Below are positions 1 to 7,473 of a stretch of DNA of 64,000 nt, one piece after another. Origin of the DNA: Cyclobacteriaceae bacterium (GTDB taxonomy: Bacteria; Bacteroidota; Bacteroidia; Cytophagales; Cyclobacteriaceae); contig JABFRS010000001.1 in assembly GCA_013141055.1 (NCBI GenBank), positions 2,352,567 through 2,416,566 on the forward strand, given 5' to 3'. The stretch's first letter is position 1; each line of letters opens with the position of its first letter. The notes below the pieces were generated by a model. That model ran no database searches. It was not told the DNA's origin and worked only from the letters and a program-made list of their open reading frames with translations. The position numbers were made by a program, and so were the translations under genes.

Positions 1-237
1 GGATCCAAATTGAGGACCAAGATCCAGATAGTGAAGGAATGCATCCTTCTCGTATCCGATATCAATGAAGGCGGCATTTAAACCCTGGACAACTTTCTTA
101 ACGTTGCCAAGGTAAATGTCACCTACAGAGAACTTGCTTCCACCATTGTCTTCATGAAATTCAACCAGCGACTTGTCGCGCAGTAGGGCAATGCGGCATC
201 CTTCCGGAGTAGCGCTTATGATTAGTTCGTTACTCAC
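1..237 (-). CDS. rng: Ribonuclease G/E family, N-terminal part (cut by window edge)
   Basis: RNase G/E endonucleases process rRNA and decay mRNA in the cytoplasm. The first 79 codons are visible, read from a GTG start at 237 and open to the window edge. The protein begins MSNELIISATPEGCRIAL, a typical RNase G start, and from about residue 36 shows an S1 RNA-binding fold (GDIYLGNVKKVVQGLNAAFI, then DIGYEKDAFLH). The catalytic DNase-I-like region lies outside the window. It is the last visible gene of a minus-strand group with the mS38-like, TPR and HU genes. The RNase G assignment is firm. Whether this is RNase G or a longer RNase E cannot be decided from the fragment. Confidence 0.9.
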   Translation of the reverse strand, partial: MSNELIISATPEGCRIALLRDKSLVEFHEDNGGSKFSVGDIYLGNVKKVVQGLNAAFIDIGYEKDAFLHYLDLGPQFGS

Positions 238-253
238 GGTTAATCAGGATTAC

Positions 254-343
254 CTATTTCTTCTTATGACGATTTTTTCTCAAACGTTTTTTGCGTTTGT
301 GGGTCGCCATTTTGTGTTTCTTTCTTTTCTTACCGCTTGGCAT
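254..343 (-). CDS. 29-residue Lys/Arg-rich AURKAIP1/COX24-like (mS38-like) protein
   Basis: This is a 29-codon gene, ATG at 343 and TAG at 254-256. The product begins MPSGKKRKKHKMATHKRKKR and ends NRHKKK; well over half its residues are Lys, Arg or His. I recognise this as the very short protein annotated across Bacteroidota as AURKAIP1/COX24 domain protein, related to the C-terminal part of the mitochondrial ribosomal small-subunit protein mS38. A ribosomal role is therefore likely but is inference here. It lies 16 bp upstream of the RNase G start on the same strand and is probably co-transcribed with it, which would link a ribosome protein with an RNA-processing enzyme. It is short enough to be missed by most gene finders. 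Confidence 0.85.
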   Translation of the reverse strand: MPSGKKRKKHKMATHKRKKRLRKNRHKKK

Positions 344-386
344 AGTGTTTTAATGTTTGTCCCGAGTGACCGGGAGAGTTAAAAAA

Positions 387-1199
387 TTATTTAAGTTCCT
401 CGAGATACGAATCGACAGTAGCCTGAACTGAAGGATCCGAATCCATTTTTTTTACTTTATCAAATTGCTGACGAGCTTTTTCTTTTTGACCAAGGTTGAG
501 ATATGCAACCCCCAGAAGCAATTGACCCTGAATATGCTTTTCATTCACTGCTGAAAGCTTTTCCAACCAGTCGACTGCCTTAGGATACTGTTGAGATTGA
601 ATGGACAGCATTCCCATGTTGAAAAGTGCCAGTTGATTCTTTGGATCATCGGCCAGTACTTCTCTCATCATGCCAACACCTTTGGGAGGATTGGAAGAGA
701 AATAGGTCATGGCTATTTTGATCTTGGCGTCCGGGTTTTTTGGATTTTTTTCCAATACCTGCTCCAGGAGCGCACGGGTTTTTTCTGCCATTGCCTGCTG
801 CTTTTCAGCATTGAGGGCAAAGGTGTAAGCATCGTAATAGGCATTACCTGCTTTCAAAAGGCTTTCATCAGTTTTAAAGAACGTCATTGCTCTCTCTGCG
901 TACCAGGCTGCGCTGTCGAAAAGACCCGCTTGATTATACAGGATCGCTAAAGAGTCGGCAAAGATAGCATTTTTTTCTTCAGGCAAACCCGATAAGTATC
1001 GGGCTTTCAACCGGTTAATGTTTTGGCGAACGCCTTGTGGTGTGGGTCCGTGCGGACTTGCCGCCATGGCTCCGGAACCTTTGGAGTCAGTTCCGGTTTG
1101 CAACTGATTATCATTTTCAACAACCGCTTTAGGAAGAAAGAAAAGTGCCACTATGAGGAGTGCACTAATGGCCAATAGAAGGATGCGGTTTTTGAGCAT
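387..1199 (-). CDS. Membrane-anchored TPR-repeat protein
   Basis: The product is about 270 residues with one N-terminal membrane segment (LLLAISALLIVALFFLP), a low-complexity linker rich in Gly, Ser and Pro, and then tetratricopeptide repeats, clearest near the C-terminus (AVDWLEKLSAVNEKH..., GVAYLNLGQKEKARQQFDKV). TPR domains act as protein-interaction scaffolds; no enzyme motif is visible. An alternative ATG lies at 1226, but the one at 1199 puts the hydrophobic segment directly at the N-terminus. It sits between the HU gene upstream and the tiny Lys-rich gene downstream on the same strand. HU, TPR and RNase G near mutY is a gene order seen in other Bacteroidota. The exact function is unknown. 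Confidence 0.8.
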   Translation of the reverse strand: MLKNRILLLAISALLIVALFFLPKAVVENDNQLQTGTDSKGSGAMAASPHGPTPQGVRQNINRLKARYLSGLPEEKNAIFADSLAILYNQAGLFDSAAWYAERAMTFFKTDESLLKAGNAYYDAYTFALNAEKQQAMAEKTRALLEQVLEKNPKNPDAKIKIAMTYFSSNPPKGVGMMREVLADDPKNQLALFNMGMLSIQSQQYPKAVDWLEKLSAVNEKHIQGQLLLGVAYLNLGQKEKARQQFDKVKKMDSDPSVQATVDSYLEELK

Positions 1200-1251
1200 G
1201 AGAGGAGAGCTGTACTTGTCAGACAACGAAAGCCGTCAGACAAGTGTCTCT

Positions 1252-1557
1252 TTATTTTTCAGCAAGTTGCTTTACCTTGTCGCTGTTCTTGATCTTGTTG
1301 ATGAAAACTTTTGCAGGCTTAAAGCTTGGTATGAAATGCTCATCGATCACGATGGCAGTGTTGCGCGAAATATTGCGTGCAATTTTCTTCTTTCGTTTTT
1401 TATTGATGAAGCTTCCAAAGCCACGAACATATATATTATGTCCGCCTGACATGGAATTTTTTACAATGGAAAAGAAGGCTTCCACGGATGCTGTAACATC
1501 TGCTTTATCGATGCCTGTCTTCTCTGCGATTTGATTTATAACGTCTGCTTTCGTCAC
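1252..1557 (-). CDS. HU/IHF family DNA-binding protein
   Basis: This is a 101-residue nucleoid protein of the HU/IHF family, which bends and compacts DNA as a dimer. The N-terminal helices (MTKADVINQIAEKTGIDKAD) and the conserved turn VRGFGSF are diagnostic, followed by the basic beta-arm (NKKRKKKIARN). The usual arm-tip motif is changed to RNTAIVIDEHFIPSFKPAK. The family is normally about 90 residues, so there is a short C-terminal extension (SDKVKQLAEK). The gene is divergent from mutY and heads the minus-strand group with the TPR gene and RNase G. A -7 box lies at 1592-1599. Confidence 0.93.
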   Translation of the reverse strand: MTKADVINQIAEKTGIDKADVTASVEAFFSIVKNSMSGGHNIYVRGFGSFINKKRKKKIARNISRNTAIVIDEHFIPSFKPAKVFINKIKNSDKVKQLAEK

Positions 1558-1591
1558 GGTGCTGGGTGTTATTGCTTGAAATTAGGGAGGG

Positions 1592-1599
1592 CAAAATTA
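1592..1599 (-). promoter_or_regulatory. Bacteroidota-type -7 box for the HU gene
   Basis: On the minus strand this reads TAATTTTG, an exact match to the Bacteroidota -7 consensus TAnnTTTG, 34 nt upstream of the HU start codon. No TTG lies at exactly 19 nt upstream; the nearest is 23 nt away. It is therefore a one-box assignment. Confidence 0.5.
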
Positions 1600-1652
1600 A
1601 TTTTCGTGGCCTGAATTAAAAACAATATTCAAAAATTCTGATTCTCAAGGAA

Positions 1653-2705
1653 ATGAAGGAGGGATATTTCTCTAAAAAAATCGTTCAGTGGTATCACGAG
1701 TCACATCGCGATCTGCCATGGAGAAACACCCAAGACGCATATAAAATATGGCTTTCGGAAATTATTTTGCAGCAAACCAGGGTCGCTCAAGGCCTTCCGT
1801 ATTACCAAAAATTTATTCAACAATATCCTGACGTAAGATCGCTCGCTCGGGCAAAAGAGCAGGACGTCTTGAGATTATGGCAGGGTTTGGGATACTATAC
1901 CCGCGCAAGAAACCTTCACAAATGCGCTCAGGAAGTTGTCACAAAATTCGGAGGGAAGTTTCCCCAAACTTTTGAGGAACTCAAACAACTTTCAGGCATT
2001 GGTGACTACACCGCTGCTGCGATTGCATCCTTTGCATTCCATCAACCCGTAGCGGTAGTTGATGGCAATGTTTATCGCGTTCTTTCAAGAGTATTTGGAA
2101 TAGAAAAAGATGTTGCCACTCCTGAAGGCAGGAAGTTTTTCTTTAAAAAAGCAAATGAACTGATCTCAACTACAGATCCGGCAACTCACAATCAGGCAGT
2201 GATGGAATTTGGTGCCATGCATTGCCTTCCGCAAAATCCAAAATGTGAAGATTGTGTATTCTCGAAGGCGTGTGTTGCCAATCTCAATGCCCTTCAATCT
2301 GTACTTCCTGTCAAATCAAAGAAGTTAAAGATTCGAAAACGATACATGCATTACTTTATCATCCGCCATGGGGGTAAAACATTGATGAAAATGCGCGAGG
2401 AAAAAGATATCTGGAAAGGTCTTTATGATTTTCATCTTATTGAGAAAAAGCGAACGCATAAAATTGAAAATCTTCTTGAGGAAAATGACCCATTAAGTAA
2501 TTATCATCCAGCAACAGATCGAAAACCGGTCAAACACATTCTTTCTCATCAGCATTTGATTGTAAAATTTATTGAAATAGATATTCCGTCAGAAAAAGAA
2601 TTCATCAGGATTGGCAAAACACTGGGTCTGAAATCTTACTCATTAAAAGCTGTCGAGGATTTGCCAAAGCCTATCCTCATCGAACGACTTCTTAACAGTA
2701 AATAA
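1653..2705 (+). CDS. mutY: A/G-specific adenine glycosylase MutY
   Basis: MutY removes adenine mispaired with 8-oxoguanine, the last safeguard against G:C to T:A mutations. The 350-residue product has all the expected features: the SEIILQQTRV helix with catalytic Glu36, the helix-hairpin-helix LSGIGDYTA at about 113-121, the catalytic Asp137 in VAVVDGNVYRV, and a 4Fe-4S cluster site with Cys191, 198, 201 and 207 (C-x6-C-x2-C-x5-C). The C-terminal part is the NUDIX-like 8-oxoG recognition domain. The length matches the family (E. coli 350). It is divergent from HU and starts the classic Bacteroidota series mutY-ssb-gldE-gldD. Confidence 0.97.
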   Translation: MKEGYFSKKIVQWYHESHRDLPWRNTQDAYKIWLSEIILQQTRVAQGLPYYQKFIQQYPDVRSLARAKEQDVLRLWQGLGYYTRARNLHKCAQEVVTKFGGKFPQTFEELKQLSGIGDYTAAAIASFAFHQPVAVVDGNVYRVLSRVFGIEKDVATPEGRKFFFKKANELISTTDPATHNQAVMEFGAMHCLPQNPKCEDCVFSKACVANLNALQSVLPVKSKKLKIRKRYMHYFIIRHGGKTLMKMREEKDIWKGLYDFHLIEKKRTHKIENLLEENDPLSNYHPATDRKPVKHILSHQHLIVKFIEIDIPSEKEFIRIGKTLGLKSYSLKAVEDLPKPILIERLLNSK

Positions 2706-2779
2706 TCAGTGTCTAAGGATAGAATCTCCGCATCTTTGCCCGAATCCATGATGTGAATTTTTGGTAACTTTACCGTCTT

Positions 2780-2799
2780 CCACATTTCAGAAGATGTGG
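2780..2799 (+). other. Small hairpin in the ssb leader
   Basis: The arms CCACAT and ATGTGG, extended by a G-T and a T-A pair, form a stem of about 8 bp with a 4-nt loop, 36 nt upstream of the ssb start. It has no T-run, so it is not a terminator. It could be an operator or a leader structure; nothing in the sequence decides this. Confidence 0.35.
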
Positions 2800-2835
2800 A
2801 ATTGATGAAATCGTAATCATAAAATTCACACACAT

Positions 2836-3288
2836 ATGTCAGGCGTAAACAAGGTTATTTTAGTTGGAAGACTGGGAAAAGATCCCGAAGTGAGAAATCT
2901 CGAAAATGGTGCAACAGTAGCAAACTTTACAATCGCTACTTCCGAGACCTATAAAGACAAAACTACTGGTGATAAAAAAGAAATCACAGAGTGGCACAAC
3001 ATTGTACTGTGGAGAGGGCTTGCGGAGATTGCAGCCAAATATCTTCACAAGGGTGATATGATCTACATCGAAGGCAAACTCCGTACCCGCTCATGGGAAA
3101 AAGAGAATGTTACTCGGTATACTACCGAAGTTGTTGGGGATAACATGACGATGCTCAGCACTAAACGTGAGGGCAGTAGTGGAGGCGGAAATCAGGAATA
3201 CAGACCTTCTGCTGCTCCCCAGCACAGTGCTTCAGATGACTTCGGCTCCAAGTCGGGCGGCAGCAGTACGGATGACCTTCCTTTCTGA
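2836..3288 (+). CDS. ssb: Single-stranded DNA-binding protein
   Basis: SSB coats single-stranded DNA in replication, recombination and repair and recruits partners through its C-terminal tip. The 150-residue product has an N-terminal OB fold ([17 protein letters not shown], then [10 protein letters not shown] and [12 protein letters not shown]), a Gly/Ser-rich disordered linker from about residue 112, and the acidic tip DDLPF that binds RecG, RecO and others. The start ATG at 2836 fits the family's [11 protein letters not shown] beginning. It sits between mutY and gldE, the conserved Bacteroidota arrangement. recG, a known SSB-tip partner in other bacteria, lies 2 kb downstream. Confidence 0.97.
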   Translation: MSGVNKVILVGRLGKDPEVRNLENGATVANFTIATSETYKDKTTGDKKEITEWHNIVLWRGLAEIAAKYLHKGDMIYIEGKLRTRSWEKENVTRYTTEVVGDNMTMLSTKREGSSGGGNQEYRPSAAPQHSASDDFGSKSGGSSTDDLPF

Positions 3289-3353
3289 TCACACACTGAG
3301 GTGGATACCTTTTTAAGTAATGAATTGATTCATCTTCCATTGACACCTCTTCA

Positions 3354-4646
3354 ATGGAAGTGAATTCTTTCTATCTCTTCAGCTTCATTGCAATCGCAGT
3401 TCTGCTTTTTATGTCTGCCATGATCTCGGCATCTGAGGTCGCATTCTTTTCATTAAAAGCAGATGATCTTGATCGTTGCCGTGAATCCAATGATTCGGGT
3501 TATTTGAATATTGTCTATCTCCTCAAGCGCCCAAGATTACTGCTTGCCACGATACTTATCATGAACAATTTCGTGAATGTTGGTGTCGTAACAATATCAA
3601 CATTTCTGATGTGGGACATGGCGAATACCCGAAACCCAACAGACACGATTGTGGGCGTAGTGACATTCGTAACAACTTTTGCGATTACATTTTTCGGAGA
3701 GATCATTCCAAAAGTTTATGCTACACAGCGTAATCTCTTCATTGCCCATGCCATGGCTGGTATATGGAAAGTGGTAGAGAAAATCTGTCGTCCTATTTCT
3801 TACATGCTGATGGGGATGAGCAGTCTCATCGAGCGTCGTATTGAGAAGCGTGGATATTCCAGCACTGTCGAAGAATTGAATCGTGCGCTTGACCTGACGA
3901 CAGGAAATGAAGAAACATCTGAGGATGAAAAAGAAATTTTGAAGGGTATTGTCAACTTTGGTACGTTGGCTGTCAAGCAGGTTATGAGATCGCGAATGGA
4001 AATATCTGCCGTTGAGGTGGAGTTGAATTTTCGCGAACTTTTGGATGCTGTGAGTAAGTCTGGATTTTCAAGAATACCAGTTTATAAAGAGACTATTGAC
4101 CACATACAGGGCATATTATATACTAAGGATCTTCTTCCTTATTTGGTGGAAAATGAGACGTTTCAGTGGCAGAGCCTTCTCCGTCCTGGATTTTTCATAC
4201 CGGAAACCAAGAAGCTGGATTCATTGTTGAAAGATTTTCAGAGTAAGCATGTTCACATGGCGATCGTTGCAGATGAATATGGCGGCACCAGTGGCCTGAT
4301 AACGCTGGAAGATCTGATTGAAGAAATTATTGGAGAGATCAATGATGAATTTGATGAGATTTCAATTCCCTATCAGAAGATTGACGATCGTACCTTTGTA
4401 TTCGAAGGGAAAATTTCTCTTCACGATCTATGCAAAGCATTGGAACTTGATCCGCAATACTTTGACGATGTCAAAGGTGAAAGCGAATCGCTGGGAGGAT
4501 TGATCCTTGAACTCCATAGTGCAATGCCTAATGCTGGAGATAAAATCGGATACGATCGTTTTTTATTCACGATTGTATCAGTAGACCAGAAGAAGATCAA
4601 AAGAATCAGAGTGACCATTATCGATGGAGAAACCGGAGAGGAGTAG
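3354..4646 (+). CDS. gldE: Gliding-associated membrane protein GldE (CNNM/CBS family)
   Basis: The 430-residue product has an N-terminal CNNM/DUF21 membrane domain with about four hydrophobic segments (residues ~5-27, 60-80, 97-120, 130-150; GEIIPKVYA is typical of the family), a CBS domain pair at about 205-330 (VADEYGGTSGLITLEDLIEEI), and a C-terminal CorC/HlyC domain. The family includes the CorC/HlyC-type transporters. In Flavobacterium, gldE lies next to gldD and acts with gliding and type IX secretion proteins. The position between ssb and gldD makes the GldE name secure. What it transports, if anything, is unknown. Confidence 0.93.
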   Translation: MEVNSFYLFSFIAIAVLLFMSAMISASEVAFFSLKADDLDRCRESNDSGYLNIVYLLKRPRLLLATILIMNNFVNVGVVTISTFLMWDMANTRNPTDTIVGVVTFVTTFAITFFGEIIPKVYATQRNLFIAHAMAGIWKVVEKICRPISYMLMGMSSLIERRIEKRGYSSTVEELNRALDLTTGNEETSEDEKEILKGIVNFGTLAVKQVMRSRMEISAVEVELNFRELLDAVSKSGFSRIPVYKETIDHIQGILYTKDLLPYLVENETFQWQSLLRPGFFIPETKKLDSLLKDFQSKHVHMAIVADEYGGTSGLITLEDLIEEIIGEINDEFDEISIPYQKIDDRTFVFEGKISLHDLCKALELDPQYFDDVKGESESLGGLILELHSAMPNAGDKIGYDRFLFTIVSVDQKKIKRIRVTIIDGETGEE

Positions 4647-4650
4647 AGCT

Positions 4651-5229
4651 ATGATGATGAAAAAACTTTTCGCTGTTGCTGTTGTTGCGTTGCTGGCGTC
4701 AGCGTGCTCCCATGATTATCAGCCGAAGCCCAAAGGATATAATCGTTTGACGCTTCCGGAACCATCCTATCAAATTTCTCCTGACACACTTCCCTATCAA
4801 TTTGAGTATTCAAAGCATGCAAGATTGTTAAAAGATACCTCGTGGGTGAAGTCAACTTACTGGGTTGAAATTTATTATCCTGAACTGGAAGCTACCATTC
4901 ATCTTACCTATGAAAAGATCAATCATGATGAAAAGCGTTTGCGTGAATATCTGAAGGATGCATATGTGCTTACATCAAAGCATCAGATCAAGGCATATGC
5001 GATTGATGAAACGATTGTGAGAACCCCAAGCGGAATGACTGCAGTTGTTGCTGAACTTGAAGGTGAGGTTCCAAGTCAGTTTCAATTTACAATGACAGAT
5101 TCTTCAAAAAATTTTTTAAGGGGCGCTTTGTATTTCAATGTCAAGGTTCAAAATGATTCACTGCAACCCGCTATCGTGTATATGAAGAAAGATGTTTTAA
5201 GACTGATCAATTCAGTTCAGTGGAAGTAA
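4651..5229 (+). CDS. gldD: Gliding motility lipoprotein GldD
   Basis: The product is about 192 residues with a lipoprotein signal and lipobox LLASAC; the modified Cys is residue 19. The body (SYQISPDTLPYQFEYSKHA, then WVEIYYPELEATIHLTY) matches the GldD family, which is required for gliding in Flavobacterium johnsoniae; its biochemical role is unknown. Three ATG codons follow one another at 4651, 4654 and 4657. An in-frame ATG at 4624 lies inside gldE and would spoil the signal peptide, so 4651 is preferred, 4 nt after the gldE stop. The two genes are surely co-transcribed. I do not see other gld genes in the window. Confidence 0.92.
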   Translation: MMMKKLFAVAVVALLASACSHDYQPKPKGYNRLTLPEPSYQISPDTLPYQFEYSKHARLLKDTSWVKSTYWVEIYYPELEATIHLTYEKINHDEKRLREYLKDAYVLTSKHQIKAYAIDETIVRTPSGMTAVVAELEGEVPSQFQFTMTDSSKNFLRGALYFNVKVQNDSLQPAIVYMKKDVLRLINSVQWK

Positions 5230-5301
5230 TACCTGAACTTTTCTAAACAGACCGGTTTTTCCTTCACGTCCATCAGAAGATTGTTCTTAAATTTAAGCAA
5301 C

Positions 5302-5317
5302 GTGCGCTCGGGCGCAC
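5302..5317 (+). other. GC-rich hairpin upstream of recG
   Basis: GTGCGC, loop TCGG, GCGCAC form a perfect 6-bp stem with a UUCG-like tetraloop, 19 nt before the recG start. No T-run follows, so it is not a classic terminator for gldD. It may be a recG leader hairpin. Confidence 0.4.
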
Positions 5318-5335
5318 CTGAATACATAACACGTT

Positions 5336-7429
5336 GTGAGCTCATTCTTCGATACTTCCATAGAATTCCTTAAAGGCGTAGGTCCTCAGCGCGCAGCCCT
5401 TCTTCAAAAGGAGCTTAAGATTTTTTCCTTTGGAGATCTCATCCAGCATTATCCGTTTCGCTACGAAGACAGGACAAAATTTTATTCCATCAAAGAGATA
5501 AACGAAGAGATGCCTTTTGTGCAGCTCAGCGGAAAGATCTCAAAGCTTGAAATTATTGGTACAGGGTTTAAGAAAAGATTGGTTGGATATTTCTCTGATG
5601 GTAACGGAACCATTGAGTTAGTATGGTTTCAGGGTATTCCGTGGGTTATTCAAAAGATCAAGCCTGGTATTGATTATGTGGTCTTTGGAAAGCCAGTCCG
5701 CTTTGGTAACAAATTTTCTATTTCTCATCCTGAGATTGAACCTCTTAGTACGCGAAGTGAAAAAGGAGGATTTCTTCAGCCTATTTATCCATTAAGTGAT
5801 AAACTTCGCACCCGGCACATTGACAGTAAAGTTCTTTCCAAACTGCAACAGGAGGTATTGCGGATCGCGCAGCAGCATATTCGCGAAACGCTGCCGGACT
5901 ACATCATAAAAAAATTCAGGTTTCTAAGTAAAAAGGAGGCCATCAATAACATTCATTTTCCTTCCAGTGTTGAAAGTCTTAATGCAGCACAATCACGTCT
6001 GAAATTTGAAGAACTTTTTTATTTGCAGCTAAGGCTTTTGAAAATGAAACTCGTCCGCTACGAAAAATTCAAAGGCCAGGCTTTCAATGATACTGCAATC
6101 CTTACAGAGTTTTATAAAAATCATCTTCCCTTCGCTCTCACAGAGGCACAAAAAAAAGTCATACGGGAAATCTACCTTGACATGAAATCCGGCCACCAGA
6201 TGAATCGGTTATTACAAGGGGATGTAGGTAGTGGTAAAACAATAGTCGCATTCATATGCATGCTGCTTGTGATCGGTGGAGATGCACAGGCTGCGTTGAT
6301 GGCCCCAACGGAAATCCTTTCGCAGCAGCATTTCAATGGTCTTAAGAAGTATGCGGATGCGATGGGATTATCTATTGGAAGATTAACAGGCTCTACTAAA
6401 AAAGCCGAAAGAAAAATTCTTCATGAGAAACTTCAGGATGGTTCGATGAAGATTCTTGTAGGAACTCATGCGTTGCTGGAAGAAGAAGTAAAGTTTAAAA
6501 AACTTGGCCTTGCTGTCATTGATGAACAGCATCGTTTTGGAGTGGCACAACGCTCAAAACTGTGGCAGAAGAATACAACTTTCTATCCGCACGTTCTCGT
6601 GATGACTGCAACGCCGATCCCACGTACACTTGCTATGACCTTGTATGGTGATCTTGATGTTTCTGTCATTGATGAATTGCCTAAGGGAAGGAAACCTATC
6701 AAAACCATTCATCAATATGATTCCCATCGTCTCGAAATCAATTCCTTTATAAAAAAACAGGTTGATTTGGGGAGGCAGGTTTATATCGTTTATCCTCTTA
6801 TTGAAGAATCTGAAAAGCTTGATCTCAAACATTTAATGGATGGTTATGAAAGTGTCTCCAGAGCTTTTCCTGATTACGCCATCAGTATTCTTCATGGACA
6901 AATGAAACCTGATGCCAAGGATTTTGAAATGAGCAGATTCTCAAAAGGAGAAACAAAAATAATGGTAGCGACCACCGTGATTGAAGTTGGGGTTGATGTT
7001 CCCAATGCTTCAGTGATGATCATTGAAAGCGCTGAACGATTTGGGCTTTCACAACTTCATCAGTTAAGAGGAAGAGTAGGGCGGGGAGCAGAACAATCTT
7101 ATTGCATTTTAATTTCAAGCTTTAAGCTTAGCAGTGAAGCGAAACTGAGAATGTCTACCATGGTGAAGACAAATAATGGATTCGAAATTGCGGATACAGA
7201 CCTTAAACTTCGGGGTCCAGGTGATCTTATGGGAACCCAGCAAAGCGGCCTTCTGGATTTGCTGATTGCAGATCTCGGAAAAGACGGCGAGATATTATCC
7301 TTAGCTCGTGATACGGCTGCCGAAATACTCAGGAATGATGAAGAATTGAAAAATTCCGAGCATTTACCCATTAAAAACCACTTAGCCTCCCTTAGAAAAA
7401 CAGTGGTTAACTGGGCAAAAATCAGCTAA
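5336..7429 (+). CDS. recG: ATP-dependent DNA helicase RecG
   Basis: RecG remodels stalled replication forks and branch-migrates Holliday junctions. The 697-residue product (E. coli RecG 693) has the N-terminal wedge/OB domain (residues ~60-155), a Walker A GDVGSGKT at about 295-302, motif II DEQH followed by RFG at about 396, TATPIPRTLAMT (motif III), and the C-terminal helicase half with IEVGVDVPNA and QLRGRVGRG. The terminal region (LRGPGDLMGTQQSG) is typical of RecG. The start is GTG at 5336. The gene follows gldD on the same strand with a 106-nt gap holding a small hairpin. Confidence 0.97.
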   Translation: MSSFFDTSIEFLKGVGPQRAALLQKELKIFSFGDLIQHYPFRYEDRTKFYSIKEINEEMPFVQLSGKISKLEIIGTGFKKRLVGYFSDGNGTIELVWFQGIPWVIQKIKPGIDYVVFGKPVRFGNKFSISHPEIEPLSTRSEKGGFLQPIYPLSDKLRTRHIDSKVLSKLQQEVLRIAQQHIRETLPDYIIKKFRFLSKKEAINNIHFPSSVESLNAAQSRLKFEELFYLQLRLLKMKLVRYEKFKGQAFNDTAILTEFYKNHLPFALTEAQKKVIREIYLDMKSGHQMNRLLQGDVGSGKTIVAFICMLLVIGGDAQAALMAPTEILSQQHFNGLKKYADAMGLSIGRLTGSTKKAERKILHEKLQDGSMKILVGTHALLEEEVKFKKLGLAVIDEQHRFGVAQRSKLWQKNTTFYPHVLVMTATPIPRTLAMTLYGDLDVSVIDELPKGRKPIKTIHQYDSHRLEINSFIKKQVDLGRQVYIVYPLIEESEKLDLKHLMDGYESVSRAFPDYAISILHGQMKPDAKDFEMSRFSKGETKIMVATTVIEVGVDVPNASVMIIESAERFGLSQLHQLRGRVGRGAEQSYCILISSFKLSSEAKLRMSTMVKTNNGFEIADTDLKLRGPGDLMGTQQSGLLDLLIADLGKDGEILSLARDTAAEILRNDEELKNSEHLPIKNHLASLRKTVVNWAKIS

Positions 7430-7449
7430 AAAGGTTCGGAATGAACTGC

Positions 7450-7457
7450 TATCTTTG
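7450..7457 (+). promoter_or_regulatory. -7 box upstream of the beta-propeller/Y_Y_Y gene
   Basis: TATCTTTG exactly matches TAnnTTTG, 16 nt before the ATG at 7474. No TTG lies at the ideal 19-nt distance. The predicted transcript would have a leader of only about 10 to 12 nt. Confidence 0.45.
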
Positions 7458-7473
7458 AACAGATTGCGTCTGC

